In this document: piece after piece, positions 53,759 through 63,403 of the stretch
Numbering within the stretch: position 1 is the first letter of the stretch
Layout: each line of letters begins with the position of its first letter
Assembly: GCF_009737085.1 (NCBI RefSeq)
Contig: NZ_WOVL01000018.1
Span: forward strand, 1 to 64,000
Reading direction: 5' to 3'
DNA: 64,000 nt
Source: Paenibacillus sp. NEAU-GSW1
GTDB taxonomy: Bacteria; Bacillota; Bacilli; Paenibacillales; Paenibacillaceae
Notes under the pieces: generated by a model
The model's database searches: none
The model's input: only the letters and a program-made list of their open reading frames with translations
What the model was told of the DNA's origin: nothing
Made by a program: the position numbers and the translations under genes

Positions 53759-55084
53759 TTATTTCTTACCGTTGGAGCGCAGCTGCTGATTATGGCTAAT
53801 CTTGCCTTCCATCCCCTGCTCTGACGCTTTATAGAATGTCATGCCGCGCAACGGTTCCGGCAAATACTGCTGCTCGACATAATGACCGGGATAATCATGA
53901 GGGTACTTGTACCCTTCATGTCCGAGCTGCTGCGCCCCCTTATAATGGGTATCGCGCAAATGCAGCGGCACCTCGGCGCTGCCGAACCCTTCGATAGCTG
54001 CCGTTGCCTTAGCGATTGCGAGCGCCGTCGCATTCGATTTCGGACTTTCAACGGCGAACAGAATCGCCTGCGAAACGTTATATTTCGCCTCCGGCCAGCC
54101 GATTTTATGATAAGCGTCCATCGCCGTTACCGCCTGCACCATCGCTTGCGGATTGGCTAGCCCGATATCCTCGCTGCAAGCCACGATTAGTCTGCGGATA
54201 AACGTCATCGGATCCATGCCAAGCTTCTCGACCGCATACAGAAACCAGAACAACGCCGCATCGCTGGAGCCGCGAACGCTTTTGTGAAAGGCCGACAACA
54301 CATCATATTGAGTCGACGGGTCAGCGCGCAGCGCCTTGTTCCGAATCGACTCCTGCGCAACCTCGATCGTAATGACGACTGTCCCGTCCGGCTCCGACGG
54401 CGTCGTTACGGCTGCCAGCTCCAGCGCGTTCAGCGCTCTCCTAATATCGCCGCCTGCCATTGCAGCCAAATGCGCCAACGCATTCTCCTCGACACGCAAG
54501 CTCATGAAGCCGAGTCCGCGATCCTTATCGGCCAGCGCCCGCTTCATCGCCGCCAGCGCATGCCGTTCGTCAAGCGGCTGCAATTGAAACAGCGTCGAAC
54601 GCGACAGAAGCGCCCCGTTCACATGGTGAAACGGATTTTCCGTCGTTGCGCCAATAAAGATGATAATGCCCTGCTCTACTGCAGGAAGGAGCGCATCCTG
54701 GCGCGATGTATTGAAGCGATGCACCTCATCCAAAAAAAGAATCGTTTTTTTGCCATACAGCAATTTGTTGCTTCGCGCCCGGTCGATCACCTCGCGTACA
54801 TCCTTTACGGAGGCGTCAACCGCGTTCAATTTGACAAAATCGCCAGCCGTGCGCTTTGAAATAATATGAGCAAGCGTCGTTTTTCCGCAGCCCGGAGGTC
54901 CGTAAAGCAAAATCGAAGAAACTTGATCGTTCTCGATCGCTCTTCTCAGCAGCTTGCCTGGACCGACGACATGCTCCTGTCCAATATATTCATCGAGCGT
55001 CTCCGGACGCATGCGATCCGCCAGCAGCCGTGCTCTTGGCGTTTCCTCTTCCTGATAGCTAAATAAGTCCACTCGGTCGTTCAC
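53759..55084 (-). CDS. rarA: Replication-associated recombination protein RarA (MgsA)
   Basis: RarA is a clamp-loader-like AAA+ ATPase acting at stalled forks. The 441-residue protein has Walker A LYGPPGCGKTTLAH, Walker B ILFLDEVHRFN, the sensor IGATTENPFHHVN and the C-terminal MgsA segment with DTHYKGAQQLGHEGYKYPHDYPGHYVEQQYLP. It matches B. subtilis YrvN in kind and in gene order (near tcdA and cymR). Confidence 0.97.
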   Translation of the reverse strand: MNDRVDLFSYQEEETPRARLLADRMRPETLDEYIGQEHVVGPGKLLRRAIENDQVSSILLYGPPGCGKTTLAHIISKRTAGDFVKLNAVDASVKDVREVIDRARSNKLLYGKKTILFLDEVHRFNTSRQDALLPAVEQGIIIFIGATTENPFHHVNGALLSRSTLFQLQPLDERHALAAMKRALADKDRGLGFMSLRVEENALAHLAAMAGGDIRRALNALELAAVTTPSEPDGTVVITIEVAQESIRNKALRADPSTQYDVLSAFHKSVRGSSDAALFWFLYAVEKLGMDPMTFIRRLIVACSEDIGLANPQAMVQAVTAMDAYHKIGWPEAKYNVSQAILFAVESPKSNATALAIAKATAAIEGFGSAEVPLHLRDTHYKGAQQLGHEGYKYPHDYPGHYVEQQYLPEPLRGMTFYKASEQGMEGKISHNQQLRSNGKK

Positions 55085-55407
55085 CTACTTTATTCATTGC
55101 TTCGATCATAGCATATTCGCACACGTGTTCGCTAGAAGTCGATTTACCGAACGAATAAAGACCTACGACTTTTGAACTGTTTTTCTAATTCCTAGTAAAA
55201 AAGTTGGTTAAAGCTATTAATAATTTAGCACTAAGCTCCGATATAAAAATTGGAAATATATTCTTCTATATTTTGTTGCACCATCGAACGGCAATCGGCT
55301 TGACAATTGAGAGGGAACAATGAAAACGATCATCCGTAGACAGAGAGAGCGAGCAAAGGAGACCGGTTCGATTGTTCAAGAGAGTCGAAACGAAATGGGA
55401 GTTAACA

Positions 55408-55935
55408 ATGTTCAACAGCATTTGGACGGCGGTGTGGAAGGAAAAAGGCTACGAGCTGGAATTCAGCGACAATGCGCTTGAGAGATACGTCGCAATCTCT
55501 CCCGAAGGGAAATATATCGGCACGTCCGAAATTAAACCCTACGAGCCCGGTGTCAGTCTGATCGACAACATTGCGCCATTCCGTCAACATCCGAAGGTCT
55601 CGGCTGATCCAGCACACGTGGCAGAAATCGACAAAATCGCAGTTATCAAGCAGTACAGGGGCCATCCGATAACGGACCTGCTCTCCTCCGCGGTCTATTG
55701 CGCGGAGAAATATCAATTCCGGTATTTTATATCATTGCTGGAGCCGGTTTTTTACCGGGCGTTGCGAATTACCTTTCACGTTCCGATGGAGAAGATCGGG
55801 GAAAAAACGTTTTACAAAGGCGACTACGTCATTCCGGTCTTGTTCGACATGGAACGCATGTATCGCAACAAAGAGCAGTATGAATGGCTATCCTATCCGG
55901 GTAGCGGCAATTGGCAGCCCGGCATCGCGTTTTAA
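55408..55935 (+). CDS. LuxI/FeeM-like acyltransferase (GNAT superfamily), function unknown
   Basis: This product of about 175 residues begins MFNSIWTAVWKEKGYELEF. Its layout recalls acyl-homoserine-lactone synthases, FeeM N-acyl amino acid synthases and PEP-CTERM-associated acyltransferases. There is an N-terminal half with a paired beta segment (YVAISPEGKYIGTSEIKPYEPG), the GNAT-like strand and loop IDKIAVIKQYRGHPITDLLSSAVYCAEKY, then FISLLEPVFYRALRITFHVPMEKIGEKTFYKGDYVIPVLFDME. This is a motif reading, not a search result. The ATG at 55408 has GGGAG 6 nt upstream; a TTG at 55372 with AAAGGAG is an alternative. It is 60 nt before a six-TM chemoreceptor. Confidence 0.7.
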   Translation: MFNSIWTAVWKEKGYELEFSDNALERYVAISPEGKYIGTSEIKPYEPGVSLIDNIAPFRQHPKVSADPAHVAEIDKIAVIKQYRGHPITDLLSSAVYCAEKYQFRYFISLLEPVFYRALRITFHVPMEKIGEKTFYKGDYVIPVLFDMERMYRNKEQYEWLSYPGSGNWQPGIAF

Positions 55936-55995
55936 TACAAGCCGGTTCTGCAAGCAAAAGCAAAAACTAAATAGTCGGAAAGACAGGTCGATTAC

Positions 55996-57486
55996 ATGAA
56001 CAATGAACTGACTGTACTGGATAAGAGAAATCGGTTGTTTGTTAAAATTTTATGGGGCTTGCTGGCTCTAGGCATCGTTGCCGATATCGGCGCAGGCTTA
56101 GGAATCAATATGATTCTGCTGCTTGCCGTTGCCGGTACAGTCAGTATCGGCATTGCTACCTTTATGACTTACAAAAAGCTGCTCAGCCCCTATATTAAAT
56201 ATTATGTAGCGGTTATCCTGACCGGGTTGACGACGATGCTTATCGTTTCCGATCCGAATCCGATCATAAGCACTTACTTCCTTGTATTCGTCAATATATC
56301 GGTCATGACGCTCTATGCCGACTACAGGCCGATTGTCTTTTCCGGTTTGCTGAGCATGGGGTTAAGCACGTACCTGTTCATGACACCCAAGTATCAGGAA
56401 CTGCTTTTCCCGAATGATTCCTTAATTTATTTGTTCCTCTACATTATTTTTGTAACGATCGCCTTAGCCGCTTCGGCCAAATTCAGCCAGAAGCTGCAAG
56501 AAGAAGTGCTTGTGGAACGCAGCGACGCGCTTGAATCGAAGGAAACGGCCGAGCAGCTCGTAGATAAACTGAAATCTTCCATCCTCATTCTTGGCGAATT
56601 CAGCAGCGAGCAAAAAAACACAGCGCAATCAACAGGGCAGATTTCGCGTGAAGTAACGACGACCTTTGCCGAGATGTCCGCTTCGATCGAAAAACAAACC
56701 GGCATGGTGCTAAACGTCAGCGGATCGGCGCATACGATCGAAGACGCCGTATCGCATCTGCTTGAAGGCGCGATGCTGCTGCAGCAATATTCCGCCGATA
56801 CAGCGATGCTGACTGAGAACGGCAACGAGCACGTTCAAACGCTGACGACCGAGGTTGAACACGTTCGGGCGATTATCGCGCAAACCGTTGAAATGATGAA
56901 GCTGCTCATTGAGCAAAACGAGAGAGTCAGCTCGATCGTCGGCTCCATCAGCGAAATTTCCGAGCAAACGAACCTGCTTTCGCTTAACGCAGCAATCGAA
57001 GCGGCGCGAGCAGGCGAGCACGGCCGCGGCTTCTCCGTCGTAGCCGGCGAAGTGCGCAAGCTGGCTGACAACGCAAGTGTCGCAGCCAACGAAATCAACG
57101 ACATTCTCAGCTCGATCAATAAGCAAATCAGCGCTGTAAGCGAGCAAGTCAACCTCGGCGATCAAGCAGCCGATGTGAGCTACCATGCCGCCCAGCAAGT
57201 CGAACAAATCATCCGCAGCATCAATGGCAATACCGAGCAAGTCAAACGGCAATCCGATACGGTTGGCGTATCCTCCAAGCAGCTTCATGACCAGTATGCC
57301 GCAATCTCCTATGAGATGACGTCTATGGCAGCTACAACGGAACAAAATATGGCTTCGGTCGAGGAAGTTTGTGCAAGCATGGAAAATCAGGACGCCAAAA
57401 TCAACTATCTCGTTAACGGCTATGCCAAGCTCGATACGCTGATCTCCGAACTCACGCAGCTTGTAGAGCGTAGAAACAAGAAATAA
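55996..57486 (+). CDS. Chemoreceptor with six-helix membrane sensor, no extracellular domain
   Basis: The 496-residue protein has about six membrane helices in the first 165 residues with only short loops. A coiled segment follows (about 165-190, no evident HAMP), then a full methyl-accepting domain. The tip is [40 protein letters not shown]. Such receptors sense inside the membrane or respond to hydrophobic or energy signals. The upstream acyltransferase gene lies 60 nt away and probably shares its transcript. Pairing of the two is discussed as a finding. Confidence 0.92.
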   Translation: MNNELTVLDKRNRLFVKILWGLLALGIVADIGAGLGINMILLLAVAGTVSIGIATFMTYKKLLSPYIKYYVAVILTGLTTMLIVSDPNPIISTYFLVFVNISVMTLYADYRPIVFSGLLSMGLSTYLFMTPKYQELLFPNDSLIYLFLYIIFVTIALAASAKFSQKLQEEVLVERSDALESKETAEQLVDKLKSSILILGEFSSEQKNTAQSTGQISREVTTTFAEMSASIEKQTGMVLNVSGSAHTIEDAVSHLLEGAMLLQQYSADTAMLTENGNEHVQTLTTEVEHVRAIIAQTVEMMKLLIEQNERVSSIVGSISEISEQTNLLSLNAAIEAARAGEHGRGFSVVAGEVRKLADNASVAANEINDILSSINKQISAVSEQVNLGDQAADVSYHAAQQVEQIIRSINGNTEQVKRQSDTVGVSSKQLHDQYAAISYEMTSMAATTEQNMASVEEVCASMENQDAKINYLVNGYAKLDTLISELTQLVERRNKK

Positions 57487-57510
57487 CGGAACTTAAACAG
57501 CGTCTCTACA

Positions 57511-57562
57511 AAAAAGGCTGTTCCCTTCAAGTCCTTAACGGACTTTCGGGAACAGCCTTTTT
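57511..57562. terminator. Bidirectional terminator between the chemoreceptor and tcdA
   Basis: Arms AAAAAGGCTGTTCCC and GGGAACAGCCTTTTT enclose an inner stem AGTCC/GGACT. T-runs lie on both strands and the flanking genes converge. Confidence 0.92.
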
Positions 57563-57577
57563 ATGTTCAGCTTGCAA

Positions 57578-58333
57578 TTAAACTTCGATTCCAGCCTTGC
57601 TCAGCATATCCTGGACGACAACACTGACCATGACCAGTCCGGCTACCGGCGGCACAAATGCATTGCTGGCAGGCGGCTGCTGCGCTTTGCGAATTTCCGG
57701 CGCGTTCTCGGGAACGATGCGCTGGGTTACATCCTCGCGCGGCTTCTTCGGCAATTCATCCGAGAAGACTACCTTTACGCCGCGTTTGATGCCTTCTTTG
57801 CGAAGCTTCGTCCGGACGACGCGAGCGATCGGATCGGTGTGGGTCTTGGAAATGTCGGCGACGCGAAAGCGCGTCGGGTCCATTTTGTTAGCCGCGCCCA
57901 TGCTCGAAATGATCGGAATGCCGCGTTCCAGACACTGCTTAATTAAGTGAATCTTATACGAGATCGTATCCGATGCATCCACTACATAATCAAGCGGATA
58001 AGCAAACAGCTGCTCGTACGTTTCTTCCGTATAGAACATCCGCAGCGAAACGGCGTCGCAATCCGGGTTAATAAGCTTAATCCGGTCGCGCATAAGATCA
58101 GCCTTCGGCTGCCCTACCGTCGTCGTCAATGCGTGGATCTGACGGTTAACGTTTGTAATATCGACAACGTCTTTGTCGATCAGAATAATGCGTCCTACTC
58201 CTGTACGGGCCAGCGCCTCGGCCGCAATCGAGCCGACGCCGCCGATGCCGAGCACGGCAACCGTGCTCCCCTTCATCAGCTCAAGCCCTTCGGGACCGAT
58301 AGCCAGCTCCGTGCGCGAAAATTGATGCAGCAT
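57578..58333 (-). CDS. tcdA: tRNA threonylcarbamoyladenosine dehydratase TcdA (YrvM-like)
   Basis: TcdA cyclises t6A37 in tRNA to ct6A using ATP. The 251-residue E1-like protein has the nucleotide-binding GIGGVGSIAAEALARTGVG, then IILIDKDVVDITNVNRQIHA, and DYVVDASDTISYKIHLI. A C-terminal PVAGLVMVSVVVQDML helix follows. It lies 25 nt after aspS, the order known from B. subtilis. Confidence 0.94.
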   Translation of the reverse strand: MLHQFSRTELAIGPEGLELMKGSTVAVLGIGGVGSIAAEALARTGVGRIILIDKDVVDITNVNRQIHALTTTVGQPKADLMRDRIKLINPDCDAVSLRMFYTEETYEQLFAYPLDYVVDASDTISYKIHLIKQCLERGIPIISSMGAANKMDPTRFRVADISKTHTDPIARVVRTKLRKEGIKRGVKVVFSDELPKKPREDVTQRIVPENAPEIRKAQQPPASNAFVPPVAGLVMVSVVVQDMLSKAGIEV

Positions 58334-58358
58334 ATCGTTGAGCCGCCTCCTTCGCCAA

Positions 58359-60152
58359 TTAAGCTTGCGTCTTAGCCGCTTCCGGCTTCGGCTTCAATAC
58401 TGTGCGGATGTGCAGCTGTTCCAGCTGGGACGGCTCAACTTGCGACGGAGCATCCATCAGCAAGTCGGTCGCGTTTGCCGTTTTCGGGAACGCAATCGTT
58501 TCGCGCAGGTTCGTTCTGCCTGTCAGCAGCATGACCAGACGGTCAAGGCCGAATGCGATGCCGCCGTGCGGAGGCGTGCCAAATTCGAACGCGTCAAGCA
58601 AGTAACCGAAGCTTTCATGCGCTTGTTCCATCGTAAAGCCAAGCGCTTTGAACATTTTTTCCTGTACGTCGCGTTTGTAAATCCGCATCGAGCCGCCGCC
58701 TACTTCGTAGCCGTTAAGGACGATATCGTACGCTTGCGCGCGGATTTTGCCCGGATCGGTATCGAACAGGTGCAAATCTTCGTCTTTCGGGCGAGTGAAC
58801 GGATGGTGCTCCGCCACATAACGTTTTGCCTCTTCGTCCCAGCCAAGCAGCGGGAAGTCGACTACCCATGCGAATTTGAACTTCGAATCGTCGATCAAGC
58901 CAAGCTCGCGGCCTACTTTCAGGCGCAGGTTGCCAAGTACGTCAGCAACAACTTTCTTCTTGTCGGCCGAGAACGTCAGCAAGTCGCCTTCTTCCACTTG
59001 CAGACGCTCTGTCAGCGCTGCGATTTCTTCCGGTTTCAAGAACTTAACGATTGGACCTTTCCATTCGCCTTCTTTAACCGTAATCCATGCCAGGCCTTTA
59101 CCGCCGTAGCGTGCAGCGAATGGCTGCAGATCGTCAAGCTCCTTGCGGCTCCAATGGCCGCAGCCTTTTGCGTTGAACGCCTTCACGACGCCGCCGCTTG
59201 CCGCAACGCTCGCGAACACTTTCACCTCGCTGCCTGCAACAATATCGGTAATATCTTCGATTTCCATGCCGAAGCGAAGATCCGGTTTATCCGAACCGTA
59301 TTTGTTGATTGCATCTTCATACGTAATGCGTTGGAACGGCAGCTCCAGCTCGACGCCGATCGTCTCGCGGAACAAGCGGGCAGCAAGCTGCTCCATCATG
59401 CCGAGCAATTGATCTTGCGATAAGAACGACGTTTCGATGTCGACTTGCGTAAACTCCGGCTGACGGTCTGCGCGGAGGTCTTCGTCGCGGAAGCAGCGGG
59501 CGATTTGGTAATAGCGTTCGATACCGCCAACCATAAGCAGCTGCTTGAAAATTTGCGGCGATTGCGGCAAAGCGTAAAATTCGCCGTCATGCACCCGGCT
59601 TGGCACCAGGTAGTCGCGCGCGCCTTCCGGCGAGCTTTTCGTCAGAATCGGCGTCTCAACGTCGATGAAGCCTTCGCCGTCAAGGAAGTCGCGGAAAATT
59701 TTCGTTGCTTTCGAGCGGAGAAGAAGCGTTTTGTGCATTTCCGGACGACGGAGGTCCAGGTAACGGTATTTAAGGCGAAGCGACTCGTCCACTTCTACGC
59801 CGTCTTCAATCGGGAATGGAGGCGTTTTTGCGCTGTTCATAATTTCGATTTCAGTAACGCGGACTTCGATTTCGCCCGTAGCAAGGTTTTTGTTTACCGT
59901 TTCTGCATCACGCTCTACGACTGTGCCTTTCACAGCGAGCACAAACTCGTTGCGGGCGCGATCGGCAATGGCTAATGCGTCGCCGGAGAAATCAGGGTTG
60001 AATACGATTTGCACGATACCTGTGCGGTCGCGCAAGTCAATGAACAATACGCCGCCAAGGTCGCGACGGCGTTGTACCCAACCGTTCAGCGTAACGGTTT
60101 GGCCGATATCGGCTTTCGTTAAAGTGCCGCAGTTTTGCGTTTTAAGCATCAT
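58359..60152 (-). CDS. aspS: Aspartyl-tRNA synthetase AspS
   Basis: This class II synthetase is about 597 residues. It has an OB-fold anticodon-binding domain (about 1-110: [26 protein letters not shown]), motif 2 [22 protein letters not shown], the bacterial GAD insertion (about 290-415), and motif 3 [14 protein letters not shown]. The start is taken at 60152 ([11 protein letters not shown]) with GGAG upstream. Length and the insertion fit the bacterial type; whether it also charges Asn-tRNA cannot be told by eye. It lies 38 nt after hisS and shares the T-box. Confidence 0.97.
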   Translation of the reverse strand: MMLKTQNCGTLTKADIGQTVTLNGWVQRRRDLGGVLFIDLRDRTGIVQIVFNPDFSGDALAIADRARNEFVLAVKGTVVERDAETVNKNLATGEIEVRVTEIEIMNSAKTPPFPIEDGVEVDESLRLKYRYLDLRRPEMHKTLLLRSKATKIFRDFLDGEGFIDVETPILTKSSPEGARDYLVPSRVHDGEFYALPQSPQIFKQLLMVGGIERYYQIARCFRDEDLRADRQPEFTQVDIETSFLSQDQLLGMMEQLAARLFRETIGVELELPFQRITYEDAINKYGSDKPDLRFGMEIEDITDIVAGSEVKVFASVAASGGVVKAFNAKGCGHWSRKELDDLQPFAARYGGKGLAWITVKEGEWKGPIVKFLKPEEIAALTERLQVEEGDLLTFSADKKKVVADVLGNLRLKVGRELGLIDDSKFKFAWVVDFPLLGWDEEAKRYVAEHHPFTRPKDEDLHLFDTDPGKIRAQAYDIVLNGYEVGGGSMRIYKRDVQEKMFKALGFTMEQAHESFGYLLDAFEFGTPPHGGIAFGLDRLVMLLTGRTNLRETIAFPKTANATDLLMDAPSQVEPSQLEQLHIRTVLKPKPEAAKTQA

Positions 60153-60190
60153 AAAAATCAAGCTCTCCATTCAAATGTATTTTTAGTTGG

Positions 60191-61441
60191 TTATACTGAT
60201 TGTTTAATTTCGCGGGCAAGCTCATTCAACGGAACAAGCTTTTGCTCGCCGTTTGCCATATCTTTAAGTCCGATTTCGCCTTTTGCCAGCTCATCGTCGC
60301 CAAGAATAGCGGTGAAACGGGCTTGAAACCGGTCCGCCGATTTCATTTGCGCCTTCATTTTACGGCCCAAATAGTCGCGTTCCGCGCGAATTCCCGCTCT
60401 GCGCAGCTCGTAGACGAGCCTTGCCGTTTCTCTTTCGGCAGCTTCGCCAAGGCCAACGACATAAACGTCGATTTGGCTGTCGTTTGCTTGCTCAGCCTGC
60501 TGCTCCAGCAGCATGATCGTCCGCTCGAGGCCAAGACCAAGACCGATGCCCGGCTGATCCGGTCCGCCGATTTCAGCGACCAGTCCATTGTAACGGCCGC
60601 CGCCGCCAATCGTATCGATCGCTCCGATGCCTTCGCGTTTATACTCGAACGCGGTATGCGTGTAGTAATCCAGGCCGCGAACGAGACGCGGGTTGATTTC
60701 GTACGGAATGCCCATATCGGACAGATACGCTTGCAGCTTGTTGAAATGCGTGCTGCACTCTTCGTCCAAGCTGTCCAAAATCGACGGCGCGTCCTCAAAA
60801 TGCTTCTGATCCGTCTTGCAATCGAGCACGCGAAGCGGATTACGGTCGATGCGGGACTGACAGTCCTTGCACAGCAGCTCGTGCTTCGGTTCCAAAAATG
60901 CGAGCAGCCGCTCGCGGAACGCCGCGCGCACGCTTGGCGTGCCGACAGAATTGATTTCCACGCGTACGCCTTCAAGGCCCGCTTCTGTATAGAACGAGTA
61001 GCCGAGAGCGATGACTTCGGCATCAAGCGCCGGATCTACCGCTCCTAGCGCCTCCACGCCAAACTGGTGGAACTGGCGGTAACGTCCCGCCTGCTGACGC
61101 TCATAACGGAACATCGGCCCGATGTAGTAAAGCTTGGATACGTCCGGTTCGCCGTACAGCTTGTTCTCCACATAAGAACGGACAACGCCCGCCGTCCCTT
61201 CCGGACGAAGCGTGACGCTGCGGTTGCCGCGGTCGGTGAACGTATACATCTCTTTCTCGACGATATCCGTCGTCTCGCCTACGCCGCGTTGGAACAATTC
61301 CGTCGATTCGAAAATCGGCGTGCGAATTTCGCGAAAATTGTATCGGCGGCAAATATCGCGAGCGATTCGCTCGACATGCTGCCAACGTTCCGAAGTTCCA
61401 GGCAAAATATCCTGCGTGCCCGGCGGTTTTTGAAATGCCAT
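60191..61441 (-). CDS. hisS: Histidyl-tRNA synthetase HisS
   Basis: This class II synthetase is about 416 residues. It opens with MAFQKPPGTQDILPG. Motif 2 is in LRPEGTAGVVRSYVE and FRYERQQAGRYRQFHQFGVEA. The histidine-specific LVRGLDYYTHTAFEYK and motif 3 GIGLGLGLERTIMLL follow. The start at 61441 has AGGAGGG 6 nt upstream; the open frame to 61615 runs into the T-box and is not coding. First gene of hisS-aspS-tcdA. Confidence 0.98.
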   Translation of the reverse strand: MAFQKPPGTQDILPGTSERWQHVERIARDICRRYNFREIRTPIFESTELFQRGVGETTDIVEKEMYTFTDRGNRSVTLRPEGTAGVVRSYVENKLYGEPDVSKLYYIGPMFRYERQQAGRYRQFHQFGVEALGAVDPALDAEVIALGYSFYTEAGLEGVRVEINSVGTPSVRAAFRERLLAFLEPKHELLCKDCQSRIDRNPLRVLDCKTDQKHFEDAPSILDSLDEECSTHFNKLQAYLSDMGIPYEINPRLVRGLDYYTHTAFEYKREGIGAIDTIGGGGRYNGLVAEIGGPDQPGIGLGLGLERTIMLLEQQAEQANDSQIDVYVVGLGEAAERETARLVYELRRAGIRAERDYLGRKMKAQMKSADRFQARFTAILGDDELAKGEIGLKDMANGEQKLVPLNELAREIKQSV

Positions 61442-61514
61442 GCTTTTCCCTCCTGACCCCTCTTTAGTTGATTTCATTGTTTTCGATAGCTGCGAACTGC
61501 GCATAGACGCAAAA

Positions 61515-61790
61515 AGACTCTCGTCGCTGGCGACTCGCGTCGTCAGGGACGAGAGTCTGAACTCCCGTGGTGCCACCCAATTTCCGGAACGCTCCAGCCG
61601 ATAAGACTGTCTCAATTCCGCTCATTAACGGTTAACGCCCGTCCTACGCAGAACGGCTACTGAATGTTGATGCGCAGTAACGCACTCAATCGTTCGCCGG
61701 CTGTTCTCCGGAAAGTCTGTTCATCCTGCCGCCATAAAGACGCTTGCAGCCTAGGCGTCTCTCTCTGGATATGCTTTGCGGGATTACTCG
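61515..61790 (-). promoter_or_regulatory. hisS: T-box riboswitch of hisS-aspS (candidate specifier GAC)
   Basis: The minus strand has the T-box core GGGTGGCACCACGGG (61577-61563) and a terminator with arms AGACTCTCGTC (61558-61548) and GACGAGAGTCT (61525-61515), then TTTTT. Stem I carries CAGAGAGAG. The specifier loop, aligned with the alaS leader, shows GAC at 61717-61715 followed by TTTCCGGAG. GAC encodes aspartate, not histidine. Exact 5' boundary is approximate. Confidence 0.9.
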
Positions 61791-61854
61791 GTTCCATCAT
61801 CAAATCAATTTAGAGAATACTAATAATTTATTTTACCTTTCTGTTTCTCAAAAG

Positions 61855-62010
61855 TCAAGGGAACGACTCCTGCACGAACGCAATCCAAGCTTTCGCAGCC
61901 CGCGGCAAATAGCTGTTGCGGCGCCATACCAGCGCTAATTCCCACGGAATTATCCTGTACTTGCGAATCCGCAATCCGATCGCAAAAGGTTTATTGCTCG
62001 GAACGCTCCC
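61855..62010 (-). pseudogene. C-terminal remnant of a LysR-family regulator
   Basis: On the minus strand one frame reads about 50 residues that resemble the end of a LysR substrate-binding domain: GSVPSNKPFAIGLRIRKYR, then PWELALVWRRNSYLPRAAKAW and a stop at 61857-61855. Upstream of about 62010 the frame loses any similarity and there is no start or ribosome site. It is a truncated leftover and not an expressed gene. Confidence 0.5.
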
Positions 62011-62122
62011 ACGCTGCAGGCATAAGCAAAGCGTTCGAATACAGTTCGCTGTCCGGCTCCGCCGCAGTTGTCGCCATGCTCGTTACCGCCTTCGTTACGC
62101 TTTGCGCAACGCCTTGGATCAT
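61991..62122 (-). CDS. Possible small ORF of 43 residues, unknown
   Basis: ATG at 62122 follows AAGGAGGGAT with very tight spacing (about 3 nt). The peptide starts MIQGVAQSVTKAVTSMATTA and has no recognisable motif. It overlaps the LysR remnant in another frame. Presence of the Shine-Dalgarno-like string is the only support. Confidence 0.25.
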   Translation of the reverse strand: MIQGVAQSVTKAVTSMATTAAEPDSELYSNALLMPAAWERSEQ

Positions 62123-62179
62123 ATCCCTCCTTATGTAGGATGCGATATGATCCTTTTTTACGAAAATGGACAGAAAAAA

Positions 62180-62203
62180 ACCTACATACACGAGGCTGTA
62201 GGT
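62180..62203 (-). terminator. Probable terminator downstream of the DinB-like gene
   Basis: On the minus strand ACCTACA and TGTAGGT pair across a 10-nt loop and are followed by TTTTTT. It lies about 200 nt past the DinB-like stop. Between it and that gene (62206-62400) I see no other feature. Confidence 0.6.
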
Positions 62204-62400
62204 CCAAAAAATTTATATTTTTAAAAAGGGGGTCGAGTTCTATTATAGGTTAATGATATTAAGGAACCGTTATAAATTGATTACAGAAATATTACAAAAT
62301 AGAAAGCGGTTTATTCTGATTACTGTCGAATTAACACCGTCCAAGCCTGCGAGTAACAGGTTCCGTCTGAGGTTAAAATTTTCTTCATAACCGGAAAGAA

Positions 62401-62880
62401 TCAAATTACCGATAAAATTTGATTCTTATGATGAAGATCATGTTCGATAAATTCGTGAATAATGTAAAGCAATGAATAGGGAGTGTCTGTATGTGGGCAG
62501 TTTACTACGCCGTTCACGGCCACATGTTTAGTGGCAATATCTGGATTGGATAGCAATACTTCAATCAATTCAAGACGGGTTTGTTTGAATTCATCGAGCA
62601 GATGATTTTTAGAAATGCCCGAACGAGCATACTCATAAGCTTTTTGGTTGAACGAATCGAATTCCGGAAAGACCATTCCTTCGCCATTTTTTATCGAGGG
62701 GATAATCGTATTAATGAGGTAATGATCCCAATTTTTAAGATGTGAAACAATTTCTGCTGCTGTTGCTTTTCCTTCAGCGATTGGAGTTAACCAAGTGTTA
62801 TCGTCCAAATCTCTTAATGTATCCATCCACTCAATAAGCTCTTTATAACGATGAATCGTTTCTTTTCCTAAAATAATCAT
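62401..62880 (-). CDS. DinB/YfiT-like four-helix metal-binding protein
   Basis: This 159-residue helical protein has the DinB-superfamily metal ligands: a histidine in VSHLKNWDHYLINTI and the C-terminal HEFIEHDLHHKNQI cluster. Members act as thiol-dependent transferases or detoxification enzymes (bacillithiol S-transferases), but many are uncharacterised. Codon use is more AT-rich than in the flanking synthetase and dtd genes, which suggests later arrival. It has no close functional neighbour, and it occupies the place of yrvJ in the B. subtilis order. Confidence 0.85.
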   Translation of the reverse strand: MIILGKETIHRYKELIEWMDTLRDLDDNTWLTPIAEGKATAAEIVSHLKNWDHYLINTIIPSIKNGEGMVFPEFDSFNQKAYEYARSGISKNHLLDEFKQTRLELIEVLLSNPDIATKHVAVNGVVNCPHTDTPYSLLYIIHEFIEHDLHHKNQILSVI

Positions 62881-63043
62881 ATCGGATCCCCCAGGTTAAT
62901 CGAATTAACAATACGAGAACATACGATCCCATTTTATCCTATATTATCCCAGGTTGCAAGTCACTCATTTTAGAAAACAGCGGCAATTTAAAATATATAA
63001 TGTCTTGTAAGTTTATGTTCCAAATTGTCCATATAAAGAAAAA

Positions 63044-63076
63044 TGACGTTCAAAACTGTTGTCAGTTTGAACGTCA
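63044..63076 (-). terminator. Intrinsic terminator of the relA-dtd unit
   Basis: On the minus strand TGACGTTCAAA and TTTGAACGTCA pair across an 11-nt loop and are followed by TTTTTCTTT. It lies downstream of dtd and the small ORF after it. Confidence 0.85.
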
Positions 63077-63147
63077 ATTCGATTACCAATTTGATGTGTT
63101 GCACCTCAAAACGGAATCCGTTATGTTGCGGACCGGACGGTTTAGTT

Positions 63148-63315
63148 CTATCGAACGGGTTTATCGTACCGTTCGCCTTTCGGGCTGAATGCCCATTCCT
63201 CTGCCGCTTCAATATCGCCTTCAAGCTCTGACCATATCAGCGCTTCTCTGCGGTCTGCATGGATCAGCCTTCTTGCCGTTCGCTCCATGCCTTGCTCCTT
63301 GCGGGACTGATGCAT
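63148..63315 (-). CDS. Hypothetical 55-residue protein after dtd
   Basis: ATG at 63315 has AGGAG 7 nt upstream. The hydrophilic peptide starts MHQSRKEQGMERTARRLIHADRR and ends SPKGERYDKPVR, with a likely helix ALIWSELEGDIEAAEEWAF. An internal ATG at 63288 also has AAGGAG before it. It lies between dtd and the operon terminator on the same strand, so it should be transcribed. No family is recognised. Confidence 0.45.
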   Translation of the reverse strand: MHQSRKEQGMERTARRLIHADRREALIWSELEGDIEAAEEWAFSPKGERYDKPVR

Positions 63316-63403
63316 CTCAGGACTCCTTCGCGCTAACGAAATTGCCTGCGCACATGCGCTGGCATTGTCCTTAGTGTTGCCCGCAGCAGCCGCTCGCATT
63401 CCC

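Noticed and set aside
55320-55481. 53-codon ORF starting at 55320 with a GAGAGGG site
   Set aside because: Most of it lies out of frame over the start of the acyltransferase-like gene and shows no motif. A leader role cannot be excluded, but there is no support.
58338-59423. 361-codon open frame on the plus strand
   Set aside because: Antisense to aspS, with the same shadow composition and no ribosome site or motif.
62988-63224. 78-codon ORF on the minus strand
   Set aside because: It crosses the relA-dtd terminator hairpin and overlaps the better supported 55-residue ORF; no ribosome site is seen.
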